Source: Agrypnia vestita | Taxonomy: Eukaryota; Arthropoda; Insecta; Trichoptera; Phryganeidae | Length of the DNA: 64,000 nucleotides | Direction of reading: 5' to 3' | Assembly (NCBI GenBank): GCA_016648135.1 | Contig: JADDOH010010298.1 | Location: 1-64,000, forward strand | Part shown: piece after piece, positions 53,858 through 64,000 of the stretch | Layout: each line of letters starts with the position of its first letter | How positions within the stretch are numbered: position 1 is the stretch's first letter | Program-made: the position numbers and the translations under genes | The notes under the pieces: generated by a model | What the model was told of the DNA's origin: nothing | Seen by the model: only the letters and a program-made list of their open reading frames with translations | Database searches by the model: none

Positions 53858-54486
53858 TATTGTAGGTACACGTCTACTATTACCGAAAATAACTTTATTT
53901 CAGTAATAAACTAAGTTTTTACGCAAATAATTGCATTTTCATCTACCTACATATTTTTAATTTCGCGCAAAAACGCCCGCAGCTGTCATTTCGTCTACGT
54001 GACGCCATTGCATATAATGTTGCATAGATAAGTATGCATTTTGATATTGATTAAGTCTCCCAATCCAAAGATCGCGGATTCGACAAAACTCGATTTGTAA
54101 AACAATTTAAATATTGCGTCAGGCCGATCTGGACAGCTCTCGATGTAAAAGCTCTCCAACTATCGGAAATGGCTGCCAGCTTTAGGTCCCGGTCGCCCTT
54201 AATAGAATTTATAAAATGTAAAGCTTGCAAAGCGAGTGGTGCCTACCTGCTATGAAAAGCTCTTTAGTTTTCTTCTCTTCGAAAAGCTTCTTAATTATTA
54301 TATTCGATACGATTTGTCGGCGCTCTTTTAAGAAGGTGAAGCATATTCAAAACTTCAATTTAAACTGTGTATTTTCCTTTACCATATTTATATTTCCTAG
54401 ATTATATTATGTTTTACAAATAATTACTTTGTATTTAGTACAGTTTTCAAGAAGACGACAAATATAATCGATTACAAATACATTAC
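53858..54486. other. Spacer, nothing firm
   Basis: 54045-54090 (CCAATCCAAAGATCGCGGAT) may be a sliver of the SINE head. No other feature. Confidence 0.35.
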
Positions 54487-54620
54487 GTGCATTGTGTAAA
54501 GTGATCACTTAAGCCAGCCGTACGATAGATCGTAAGCCCTATGTACACCCAAGGACTTCTATACCTACTTTCCCATAAACATTTAATTTCGTCACTGTGA
54601 GACATCTATAATATATTGAT
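54487..54620 (+). repeat. Dispersed repeat (empty-site copy)
   Basis: It matches the complement of 63228-63360: TTGTGTAAAGTGATCACTTA, GATCGTAAGCCCTATG, ACCCAA, GTGAGACATCTATAATATA. It contains the uninterrupted version of the site into which the RTE at 62664-63229 has inserted. Confidence 0.75.
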
Positions 54621-54670
54621 TGACAAATATATTCGTCACATTTGACATACGAATGAATGACACATTATAT

Positions 54671-55160
54671 TAGACAGGATGTCTCATACATAGCAGTAAA
54701 AACTTTACAGATGCATTGATAATGAGTCGAAAATATCCAAGCAACCGTGTCCCAATATCAATTATAGAGATATAATATGTCAAAGTTTGCTTTTTTCAAT
54801 ATTTCTTAGTTTTTTCAAAAACTTGAACTATTATTACAGTAACTTATATCGATTATTAAAAATTCTTTGGCTACAATAAAGCTCAAATAAAAAAAATAAA
54901 ACCTTATAAAAAATTTTCAACATGTGCAAGGCTGGTATAATTTTATTTTACTTGTGTTAAAGTGAATGTATTTTTCACAGTCTATAATATAGTTACTGTA
55001 GTAGGTAATAGTTAAACTTTTTGCAAAAAATAAGTCAGAAATATTTTTTTTTAATTATTGATATTCGGTCATGGTTGCTTGGACATTTTTGACCCATAAT
55101 CAAGGCAGGAATCCACCTGGAACGTTTTTGCTACTAGCTATGAGACACCCTGTATGTAAA
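54671..55160. mobile_element. DNA element with ~85-bp terminal inverted repeats
   Basis: CAGGATGTCTCATACATAGC at the left is mirrored by CAGGGTGTCTCATAGCTAGT on the other strand at the right. The similarity continues through GCAAAAAC, ATTGATAATGAGTCGAAAAT and ATCCAAGCAACC. The interior (54830-55020) is homologous to the right half of the duplication at 44869-46016. Non-autonomous, superfamily unassigned. Confidence 0.65.
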
Positions 55161-55499
55161 TAGTCATTGCATTGTTTCTCTACAAAATGCATGCACGTTA
55201 AATGCGTTTTGTTCCATATTCCATTCCATAAAATTCCATAAAAATAGCATAAAGACTATATGCATATCATATTTTTAAAAAAACATGCGGGAACAAAGGA
55301 AAAAAAACATTAAAATCATGCTACGAAAACACATTTTGATTTACACAACCCAAAATTTAAAAAATGGAGATATAGAAATTCTAGCATTTTAAATTATAAT
55401 TTTAAAAGTACCATTTTGGCGTTATCCGTTGTTCACGCGATTTGGTATTTATAAAATGCATTCTATTTATGGGTATATCTTCCATTACTTTTTTTAGTT

Positions 55500-55740
55500 T
55501 ACGAGTTTACGAGGCATTGTAAGATATATTTGTATAAATTACCGAACGCGTCATCTTCGACGTGCGTCGGTTCGTTTATGTTCATCGGACAACTGGTCAA
55601 AATATATAATAATCTTTTAACACTTTTTTTAAATTTTAATTAATTGAAAATCTTGAGTATAAGGAATAATTTAAATACGAAATATCTATATGGGAGTATT
55701 GACATTGTATGTGAGTAAGATCCTTGTCAATGTATGGAGG
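55500..55740 (-). pseudogene. Remnant of the Mutator-like element 5' end
   Basis: ATGCCTCGTAAACTCGTAAAC (minus, from 55527) gives MPRK like exon 1 at 47459, followed quickly by stops. The sequence beyond it (TTGAGTATAAGGAATAATTT) resembles the repeat at 47584. Short and weak, but the order of parts is the same. Confidence 0.4.
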
Positions 55741-56224
55741 GAAATTCGTCCGGAAAGCTGGTAACATCGATCAAAGAGTCTTTTATTATTCTTTATTTAC
55801 CTCAAAAAGCAACTTTCTACTTTCGTCTTCAATGCGACCGAGTAATTTAATCATTTATTCTTCTGAAGTAGCGATTGTATCGTCCGCGTACCTGAGATTG
55901 AAAATTCAGTTTCCTTTTATTAGAGAATAAATTGATAAACGTGTTTTCAAAAGAAATGGTAAAATATTTAGAAAAACTGTAAATGTACAGTGCATGAGAG
56001 TAGAGGAAATTCACCAAATATGGAATAGTATCCTAATACGGAATACCTTGATTTCTCCGAAAATATAACTTTGAAACGCAGCACACGACCATCCTCTATT
56101 TCATTGGCTTTTTTAACTATCGCACTCACACCATCGTGTCAGTTGCGCGAACGCTACGCGTGTGGCAGGCATGTTTTGTCTTGTCATGACGCAGAAAATT
56201 TTAAAAGAATGTAATAAATGAGTA
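55741..56224. other. Spacer
   Basis: Nothing recognised. The frame 55724-55930 contains TIVSSAYLRLKIQFPF-like text that could be a trace of a reverse transcriptase tail but is too short to use. Confidence 0.3.
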
Positions 56225-56358
56225 CAGTAGCCGGCAAACATCTTGAAATTCTGCGGCGTAGTGGGGGGACGTTTGCGCATCTACCTTTCCACCAACGAGA
56301 CCCAAATTTCGTCTTCTGCGCATTCCCCCACTTAGCCAAAGAATTTTGCCGGCAACTG
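56225..56358. mobile_element. Tc1/mariner-type MITE
   Basis: 134 bp bounded by CAGTAGCCGGCAAA and TTTGCCGGCAACTG (13 of 14 paired) with TA on both outer sides (56223-56224, 56359-56360), the Tc1/mariner target duplication. Frames across it are by-products. Confidence 0.6.
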
Positions 56359-56360
56359 TA

Positions 56361-57989
56361 TTGTCGGTTATTATGTATGTATACACACGTGTGTGATGAA
56401 TCACCTGTTTCTATAGATTTTTTTTATTATTTTTATTTTTAATTCTAAGATGATTTAAATGCTACGCGGGAAAAATTGAGCTAAACCCACCTGGCGGAGT
56501 ATTGGAGCTACAAAAAATTTGGGAATGATGAAACGCTAGTATTGGGAGGGAGTTAGTAGCGATTGATCGGATATAGGCTACGGGCAGTCACTATTTAATT
56601 CTTATAAATCATATTAATCTTGTGGTGAAGGCTAGAATTATAGGTAAAACCGTGTTTGGTACAAATGGTTGACGATCGGTGACATCCGAGCGGTCCACAT
56701 GTTCTCCCCATAAAATTGTTCTCCCCATAAAATATATTGGTTTTCAGAGATTTGGATCGCGGTTATTGCGTTTTGGACTATTAAAAAACCGATTAACGTC
56801 TACTCCAAGGTGACGATGATATTGACATTTCCACGAGGTTTCTGAATTATGGGCTTTTTGCTGGATTTTTGAAACCGGTTAAGGGGCGTAAATCGTCATC
56901 TCAAGTGGATTCCCACGCAACAGAGATGCGGAATATAAGCAAAAGTAAGGAAGGCAGGTCCTAATTAGGGGATCGCGAGAGGAAAGCGCCCCATCAATAA
57001 TTTATAGGAATTGGCCGTGAAGCACAGATTAAACGTATAAGATGTACCAGAGGGGTGACCTTAACTGAGCGAATAATGATTTATTTTCGTTTCGCGGGAG
57101 TCGGATAACGTAGGCAGATAGGAAAGTTCACTATAATTCCATTATATTTATCTGTAGACTGACGCTCTATCGAGAAGCGAATAATGATTCATTTTCGTTT
57201 CGCGGGAGTCGGATAACGTAGGCAGATAGGAAAGTTAACTATAATTCTATTATATTTATCTGTAGGCTAACGCTCTTCAGGCTTTTACAACAGATAGGTA
57301 ATTGCGCAATGACGGTATATATAGTTAGGAAAGGGATAACGATAACGTGTAAGCATATTAATGGCACAACAAGAAAAGAAAATACGCAAATATAGATACA
57401 ATATATTAACTATGTAATCACTACAAACCTGTCCGACATTAGCGTAGTTTCATCAGAACGGGTAACGTGTATACGATTGGCTATTCTAGCTCAGATTTCG
57501 CCGGGTTTGGTAGTAATAACCCACAAAACATAATTGGAACAAGTGTATCTAGATAAAAATATTGTAAATAAAATAATATGAATTTGCGGCCCATATACAC
57601 ACGAAATAAAAGGATAAAGCGTATGGGGATCTTATGGATGGATGGATAAATGAAACAAATATATATAGGAGTAAATGCAAGTAAAAAGCAAGTATATAAG
57701 TACCAAAAACATAGGAGAACATAGTGTGATAGAAATTCAAAGACGGGAGGAACAATAATGTGAAGTGGAACGGATATAGCAAGAGCATGTAATAATGATA
57801 TACGTACAAATACAGACAACTACTTGAGACCGATTCGACAGATACTAGCAATCTTTCAACACACCTCTAAGAACATGGTGAGTAGTATATAGTTATCAGC
57901 GGAGGCGTCCAGTACCTTGGCAATAAATAAGCACTGAATTGATCCGACGCCTTGCCTGCGGCACTGGAGGTTTATTTATTATTTGTTTT
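56361..57989. other. Unassigned block, less AT-rich, with a 108-bp tandem duplication
   Basis: 57069-57176 and 57177-57284 are near-identical tandem units (GCGAATAATGATTTATTTTC; TCGCGGGAGTCGGATAACG; GGCAGATAGGAAAGTT). No protein is recognisable. Hydrophobic minus-strand frames at 57481-57851 look like chance. It may belong to the non-coding part of a large retroelement together with 58400-59610. Confidence 0.45.
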
Positions 57990-58272
57990 ATTTATTTTCA
58001 TTTATTGGTTTTCTTACAGCCATATAATTAATCAATCTTGAAAAAAAAAAACAATAATTGATGTACAGAGTTTTGGGCCAATTACGCGAAAACACATACA
58101 TACAATCGATAAAAGAATAATAAAAACATGTCCAATAGTGGGTTGTGTGAGTGTGTATCTGTGTGTTTATTTATTTGTTTATTTATTTTGTTTTGGGAAA
58201 AAAATTAAAAGCAAAACGATCTTAAAAATCTTCCACTGAATTTAAAAATTTACTTTAACTTACATTAATAGT
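57990..58272 (-). mobile_element. 3'UTR of a LINE, truncated copy
   Basis: Inverted copy of 60008-60285, sharing CATGTCCAATAGTGGGTTGT-type, GTACAGAGTTTTGGGCCAAT and GCCATATAATTAATCAATCT words. The coding part is absent. Confidence 0.85.
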
Positions 58273-59640
58273 TTATTGTATTATAGCGAATAGTACTCTT
58301 CCAGTATTATATTGTTCGAGAATATTCACTGTTTATGTAACATAGTTATTTTGTGGATCAATCTTACTGCCAATAAAAATAATAATAAATGGTTACAAAT
58401 TAATATATAGACGACATGGCTACGTGAGCCCTGGGTACAACCGGAGAACTTCAATGTTTAAATTCCGCAACGGAGGGACCTAATACGTCCCTGTGCGCGG
58501 GGGGCCGCGGGCGTAAGACAGGATTCATTGGGTGATCCACGAGAAAAGATCGCCCAAAATTAATTTAAAATTAGGTAATTTAAAATTAGTACCTTTGGAC
58601 GATTGTTATATCTTGGTATGCAGTGTGTACATGGTGAGTGTAGGGAAATTGATACCATGATATAGCGGCCAAGAATCGTTAAATTTCCGATAAAGACGAG
58701 TGAAAATACGAGGGAACGGGACATGATAATGGTAGATAGTGAAGAAACATCAACTATGATTAGGGAAGTACCCGATAGATTGTGGTTACGGTTGATCAAA
58801 CGACAATATGGACCGAACTTAGAAATTAAATATTAAAAATTAATTATCGCGCTTGCGAAGCGAATTTAAATCGTCCGAAGCCACCGAGTCCGCCCCAAAA
58901 CATAAGGTAGAGACAGCAACAGAAAGGTGGAGTCAACTGACGGCTGTGAGTGGTATCAGGGTTGTGGACCGCCAAAATAGACCTTAGTAGGCGGAATTCT
59001 GATATCAGGGACGGCATAGATTAGTGAAACCAAAGAGGCTGAATATGGGCCGTTTTCCCGCGAGGGAGGTTTTAAAATGTTAAGACAGAGCAGTTTTTCG
59101 GCAGTTGGGTGGACGTCTACGGAGGTGCGAAATCCGCGTCGGTTGTTTTTTTGAGTGATAGTTACCGTCGACTTAGAGTGTCCCAGTGTTTGAAAATTAT
59201 AGTTTAGCTTCAAGTGAAGGTGGTGCACGGGTAATTATACTCTTCGACATTGTTGATTGCTCACGATAAAAGAAAAGGGGGGTACGGGTTTGATTTTATT
59301 TTATAAAGGGTAATTAATTTGGCATATTAGAACTTCGGAAATTACTGCGCTTTATTAAGTTGATTAGTCCGGCATATATAGAACTGATATTTGCAGATCT
59401 CCGGAAACTAGCTGTGCGTTATAAAGATACCTATTTTATGCTAAACACGCGGGAAATTGTTAATAAGTCTTATAAAAATACCTATCTTATGCTAAATACG
59501 CGAGGTCTTGTTAAAAGGGTTTTAACTCAGAGTACGGGTTTGATTTTATTTTATAAAGGTAATTAATTTGGCATATCAGAACTTCGGAAATCACTACGTT
59601 CTATAAAGTTAATTATTTTTATCGTCTTACTAGGTTCACA
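58273..59640. repeat. Unassigned block with nested direct repeats
   Basis: GTACGGGTTTGATTTTATTT starts a 78-bp unit at 59282 that recurs at 59532. Between them TTATAAAGATACCTATTTTA and TGCTAAACACGCGGG recurs as a 50-bp unit (59419 and 59471). 58440-59240 is GC-richer. A 90-codon minus-strand frame at 58956-59228 is unassigned. LTR-type or satellite-like sequence is possible. Confidence 0.45.
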
Positions 59641-60300
59641 GAATAACATGCAGACCCTAACTCGTCGAAGAAACATAGCTGACGCGGTGATGCTATTCAA
59701 AATAACACACAATCTAGTTGATAGTCCGGAACTTCTTCAACGAATATCTTACCACATCCCAACTCGCAATAACAGACATTCACCTACTTTTCATCTCCCC
59801 TTTTGTAAGACCAACTCAAAACAAAACTCCTTTATGTACAGATCCACAAATTCATTTAACACAAACTATCACCACATTGACATTTTCAACGCAACAATAA
59901 GAAACATAAAACAAACAATATCTACACTACCGCACCCAAACTAATTTGTACATTATATCTTCCCTTCTACTCCCGTCCCACATTCCCCTCCACCCTCTCC
60001 ATTCGCTATTAATGTATGTTAAAGTAAATTTTTAAATTCAGTGGAAAATTTTTAAGATTGTTTTGCTGTTAACTTTTCCCAAAACAAAATAAATAAATAA
60101 ATAAACACACAAATACACACACTCACACAAACTCACTATTGGACATGTTTTTTCTTATTTTTTATCGATTGTATATATGTGTTTTCTTGTAATTGGCCCA
60201 AAACTCTGTACATCAATTATTGTTTTTTTTTCAAGATTGATTAATTATATGGCTGTAAGAAAACCAATAAATGAAAATAAAATAAAAATAAAAATAAAAA
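59641..60300 (+). pseudogene. C-terminus and 3'UTR of a jockey/CR1-like LINE
   Basis: 59648-59944 reads RRNIADAVMLFKITHNLVDS, PELLQRISYHIPTRNNR, YRSTNSFNTNYHHIDIFN, then stop. This is the C-terminal tail common to jockey/CR1-like reverse transcriptases of insects. The 3'UTR (59945-60290) ends in (AATAA)-rich repeats after AAACCAATAAATG. 5'-truncated. The remaining frame is intact, so insertion is fairly recent. Its UTR is also found at 57990-58272. Confidence 0.8.
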
Positions 60301-60715
60301 TATTCAAATTAGATGAAATCAACTCGATTTTTCATGAAATAAATAAGAAAACGATGGTCTTGACATCATAAAACACAGCAAAAAAAATTAAATTCTGTAG
60401 AATGTAGGTGACGCACTGGCTTAATCCGACAGCAACGCCTCAGTATGTTTGCTTTAGTGCTATTATTTTTTGACAAACTGATACTACCCCGCTACGCCAC
60501 GCTATTCCGCTAAACCCCACTCTCCCCTTTTAATATTTCTTTCAATACTAATAATAGTCGTACGTGTGTATTGAATTATTTTTAAAATCCTCTTACATAA
60601 AAGTCATGAACATTTGATAAGCCAGAGAATAATCTTTTCTCAGAGAGCTCGGATCTTTATCGTTACCAAGAGATTTCTCCATCATCCTCTGCGTAATGCT
60701 ACTTCTAATTCTTTT
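60301..60715. other. AT-rich spacer
   Basis: Nothing recognised. Confidence 0.4.
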
Positions 60716-60890
60716 TTTTAAATAATGATGCAAACACGAAATACGTGTCGAATCAATATTTTTACTATTTTAAAAACAAGCTAATCGCTTAACATGAAAA
60801 TAAGATTAACTTGCTGATGTCTGGAATGGGGCTCAAACCATCAACCACCAGATCACTAGGCGTGCGTCATGACATTACACCAACAAGCAA
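60716..60890 (-). mobile_element. tRNA-derived SINE
   Basis: Minus-strand copy of the 53657 family: GCTTGTTGGTGTAATGTCAT (head), B-box-like GGTTTGAGCCCC, GTTAATCTTATTTTCATGTT and CACGTATTTCGTGTTTGC. Moderately diverged. Confidence 0.8.
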
Positions 60891-61608
60891 CTCAAATTCT
60901 TGATCCCACTTTTCTTGTAAATATCCAGCTTTTCTTTGTACAATAAAGTTCCTTCCTGAAGGTATTTCTAAGAAATAATGCTTCAGTAGACGTTCTGCTG
61001 TCATCTCTAATATGTTCTCTAGCAAGATTAGCTGATATTTTTCTAACAAAAGAAAAGAGGGTCAATTTTCATGGAATTATTAACTGTAAGGGGATGAACA
61101 TCGACTTGAAACCTTAAATCATTTCTTCTTTAGTAAATTTACTTTGAGACGAACAAATATTTCCATTTTCCAATACATGACAGTACGTCATGATTGTAGA
61201 ACAATCACAGATGTGCAAAAAATTCCATTTTTACTTTTTTGGATCGTTAAAAAGTAAAAAAAAGAAGCCATCAAATGGTATATAAAAAGTGTATTTTTTT
61301 TTCATTAATTATTATTTAGAATTTAATCATCAAAGCTAATAACGTTTGTCTTATCAAAGCTAAAAACATCTGACATTTTAGAAATATATTAAATTACTGT
61401 AAGTTGTTATATGTTTTAATTCGTCTTTAATTGTTAAGATCATCATTCGCTAAAAATAATGTAAGAGGAAAAGATAAGATAAAACGAAAAGAAAATTCAA
61501 ATGGAGCGAAAGAGATATTTTTAGAGATTTTTGACAAATACTTTTCTAGACATGTTTCATTATCAGTCAATCAATTATTTAATTAAATAATGGTAAACTT
61601 AATTTACA
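60891..61608. other. AT-rich spacer
   Basis: Nothing recognised. Confidence 0.4.
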
Positions 61609-61975
61609 AAGAAAGGGAATAAAATAAAAACTTGGTTTTTATGGGTTATTACTCCCTTTCTTTTAAATCGTAGCGTCTGCTCTCTCGCTTGCTTGCTTGT
61701 CTGTCGAAAAAACCTTAGATCGATTTTTAATCATTTTCCCGTGATCCAATCGAGCTGAAACTATGCATTCAGACTCGTGGCGATAATAAAAATGATCTAA
61801 CATATTTTAGTTTAAAATTATTAATAATTAGAGTATAATTTTGGAATTTTCGAAATTTAATGTTTTTTTCAAATTGGAATCAATACAAATGAGTAATGAC
61901 TCCGACGCGTGCAGTAGGCACGAAATCTAATTCAATGAGAAAGGTAGTATAATAAAAACTTGGTTTTTATGGGTT
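61609..61975 (-). repeat. Dispersed AAACCAAGTTTTTA repeat, copy 2
   Basis: Inverted copy of 43399-43725. Here ATAAAAACTTGGTTTTTATG occurs at both ends in the same orientation (about 61624 and 61952), suggesting tandem units or long terminal direct repeats. Confidence 0.75.
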
Positions 61976-61977
61976 AG

Positions 61978-62135
61978 TTTTTTTTAAATTGAGATGCGAA
62001 CAGGAAAAGTGTCGTTTTAATATTCTTACTAATTTTAAACTCTTGCTATGAAAATAGGACTTATTTGCTGGTGTCTTAGAATGATACTCAAACCACCGAC
62101 TAACCAGATCACGGGCGAGTCATGACCAACAAGTT
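61978..62135 (-). mobile_element. tRNA-derived SINE
   Basis: Minus-strand copy: ACTTGTTGGTCATGACTCGC, B-box-like GGTTTGAGTATC, ATAAGTCCTATTTTCATAGC. The A-rich tail joins the repeat to the left. Confidence 0.8.
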
Positions 62136-62650
62136 ACTCACCTTGAAGTGCCATGACCAAAAAATTGACCTTTAGCAGCGCAATTTTCTTGATGTGTACG
62201 TTTTCAGTTATTAAAAAGTAGGGACCCACGCAAAATATATGAAATTGGCGATCCTTAGACAATGGAGTACCTGTTGAATAAATATATGACAGAATGATTT
62301 AAACAGCGATATTATATTCAAAACGCAACCAACAACGCCCTGAATATTTGCTTCGTTATTTCATTCAAGGAACTGTGTCATAAAAAAGCTCTTTGTCTTT
62401 AGGACTGAGATCTCTGAGATGAGACACGAGGCTGCATCGCAAATAAAATAATAAATTCAACATTTTCATGACGAAAGGGAGAGTGCGGGTCTCGAACATC
62501 CCTTATTTTTTCAAGTCCTCTCCCGTTTGTTCCAGAAAATAAAATGTGTACGCGCGTGTTACAGCGGAAACTTATTGCAACTGGGAGATTAGCAAGAAAG
62601 TGCAAATTTTACAGATCAGTCGGATATAATATCATTAATTAAGATAAATT
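62136..62650. other. Spacer
   Basis: Nothing recognised. Confidence 0.4.
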
Positions 62651-63242
62651 ATAGATGTCTCACTCTCAGAAGTCAGAAGTGAGCGCAAATCGCTGATTTT
62701 TCCGCCTACAAAAGCAAATAAAATCCAAACTGCTGTCCAGAAACACCAAGATATTAGTGTACAAAACGCTTATTAGGCCAGTGCTCACGTACGCAGCTGA
62801 GACGTGGGTAATAACTAAGAGGAATGAGCGAGCACTGGACGTTTTTGAAAGGAAAATTTTGAGGCCTATCTTCGGACCGGTTCTAGAAAATGGACTTTGG
62901 CGCAGACGTTACAACAATGAGCTCTATACTCTGTTTAAGGAGCCAAACGTCACAAAATTTATAAAACTAGGAAGACTTCGGTGGCTGGGTCATGTGGAGA
63001 GAATGTCCGAGCATCAAGCACCAAAGTCCCTGCTGAACTCAAGGCCAATAGGGCGAAGGAGCTTAGGAAGGCCAAAATTAAGATGGAGTGACAACGTCCT
63101 TAAAGATATCTCTGCCTTAGAGCTTCGAAACTGGAGAGAGCTGGCACTAGACCGAGATGAGTGGAGGAAAATTATTGAGGAGGCCAAGACCCACCAAGGG
63201 TTGTAGTGCCAAGAATGATGATGATGACGATAGATGTCTCAC
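62651..63242 (+). mobile_element. RTE-like retrotransposon, 5'-truncated, with 13-bp target duplication
   Basis: Perfect direct repeats ATAGATGTCTCAC at 62651-62663 and 63230-63242 flank a 566-bp insertion ending in (GATGAT) tail repeats. The interrupted target is a copy of the repeat at 54487-54620. Confidence 0.85.
62706..63206 (+). pseudogene. RTE-like reverse transcriptase, C-terminal part, open frame
   Basis: The open frame starts in the thumb and continues to the natural stop: KILVYKTLIRPVLTYAAETW, VFERKILRPIFGPVLENG, GRLRWLGHVERMSEHQAPKS, GRRSLGRPKLRWSDNVLKDI, ALDRDEWRKIIEEAKTHQ. Catalytic motifs and endonuclease are missing through 5' truncation, so it makes no active enzyme. No stops or frameshifts, which fits a young insertion. 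Confidence 0.85.
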
Positions 63243-63360
63243 AGAGTCAAATATATTTGTACGGGAAATCGTGTCTGGAATTCTCTATTGGGCGTCCATA
63301 GGGCTTACGACCTGTCATGTCTGATTTAAGTGGTCACTTAACACAATGCAGCATTCATCA
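63228..63360 (-). repeat. Dispersed repeat interrupted by the RTE
   Basis: Inverted copy of 54487-54620, continuing to the left of the RTE at about 62630. Confidence 0.7.
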
Positions 63361-63984
63361 ATCAATCACGGCACAACTGACTGACAAATATATTCTGTTA
63401 AAAACACACTTTTTTGGGTACACCAATGTCACGCATACGCGGGGGTGAGAGGTGAATTGAAACTCCTAAATCTTTTAAACATTTATTTTATGAAAAAATC
63501 ACTGGATATGAAAGTAACTAGGGCACTATTCCGTAATTTGCATTATTAAGCTGTTTCTTATCATTGATACGCTTACTTGAAATATTCCGCACGCAGATAG
63601 TTACTCTGGTACTTTTAATCGTACGTTAATCGCCCGCTTCGTTCTTTCTGTGGTGCTCGCTGGCTTTTAAAAGAAACTATTTTTTTGGTATTCGCAGCCG
63701 CGCAAAATATAAGATCCTAAACTTCCAGTTGCTTTAAGAAACACAATCGCGTTTTCCTTCAATTTTCAGGTTTTTCTAAAATTACAGGATTCGTCTTAAA
63801 ATTTCCGAGCTGTATTGAGTATTTCAGTGCATCTAAATAGATTTTCTCTTTAACCACCTCGCATCCTGCGATTTAGAGTAATGCATTAGCACGTTTAACA
63901 ACCATTATTTTTATTTCAGCGTTTATTTTTAACCCAATAGCTCGAGGACATTTATTTGAAGTTAAATTTCTATTTTATAGTTAA
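63361..63984. other. Spacer
   Basis: Nothing recognised. Confidence 0.35.
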
Positions 63985-64000
63985 CTAGCTGATCGTACCC
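63985..64000 (+). repeat. Start of a second TACCC-type element at the window edge
   Basis: CTAGCTGATCGTACCC matches the opening words of the element at 7127. It continues beyond the window. Confidence 0.5.

Noticed and set aside
57421..57480. Another hammerhead-like site on the minus strand (CTGATGAAACTACG)
   Set aside because: CTGATGA is present, but the hairpin partner and GAAAC are not, so it is at best an eroded relative.
57481..57851. Hydrophobic frames resembling membrane proteins
   Set aside because: Two overlapping frames of the same strand both look hydrophobic because the plus strand is A-rich. No start context or motif.

Overview
The window looks like a piece of a large, AT-rich animal genome, most probably an insect. 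This rests on the mix of decayed mobile elements: a cecropia-type mariner, an RTE-like and other non-LTR retrotransposons, Penelope-like elements, tRNA-derived SINEs, a Mutator-like and a hAT transposase remnant, and Ty3/gypsy- or BEL-like LTRs. I cannot name the order with confidence. I found no intact host gene, no rRNA gene, no convincing functional tRNA gene and no CRISPR array. Nearly all long open frames are transposon proteins or chance frames.

Layout. 0-6.5 kb: a 61-bp tandem repeat, a GC-rich solo-LTR-like block with a TATA box, mariner, L2-like and RTE-like fragments, a GC-rich island, and a nearly complete mariner (5212-6487) with terminal inverted repeats and a TA target duplication. 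7-16 kb: a repeat carrying an internal minisatellite, an L2/CR1-like 3' end, the gag/endonuclease part of an R1-like element, an inverted-arm element with an 18-bp target duplication, and an LTR with a tRNA-Trp-type primer site. 17-31 kb: SINEs, an RTE-like reverse transcriptase, palindromic elements, pieces of a jockey-like non-LTR element, and a 1.95-kb element with terminal inverted repeats and a decayed ORF. 32-43 kb: more SINEs, nested repeats, a Penelope endonuclease fragment, a second LTR with an adjoining primer site, and a long palindrome containing tRNA-like sequences.

43-56 kb is the richest part. It holds the C-terminus of a non-LTR element, a large tandem duplication, a three-exon Mutator-like transposase pseudogene, a hAT 3' end, a head-to-head pair of Penelope-like elements (50.5-53.6 kb), SINEs and MITEs. 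56-64 kb holds an unassigned, less AT-rich block with tandem repeats, LINE 3' ends, SINEs, and an RTE copy with a 13-bp target duplication whose empty site can be read at 54.5 kb.

The most interesting signal is a recurring RNA-like motif. It reads CTGATGA, one base, a hairpin, GAAAC, then a short loop and GT-A/C/T. It occurs in several different repeat families: the Penelope termini, the 13.1/34.2-kb element, the 19.3-19.8-kb palindrome and the 12.5/19.1-kb repeats. Helix II is kept by compensatory changes, and flanking bases could form helix I. This matches the minimal type I hammerhead ribozymes known from Penelope-like elements, apart from one extra base next to helix II. It suggests that many anonymous palindromic repeats here are non-autonomous Penelope-related retroelements rather than DNA transposons.
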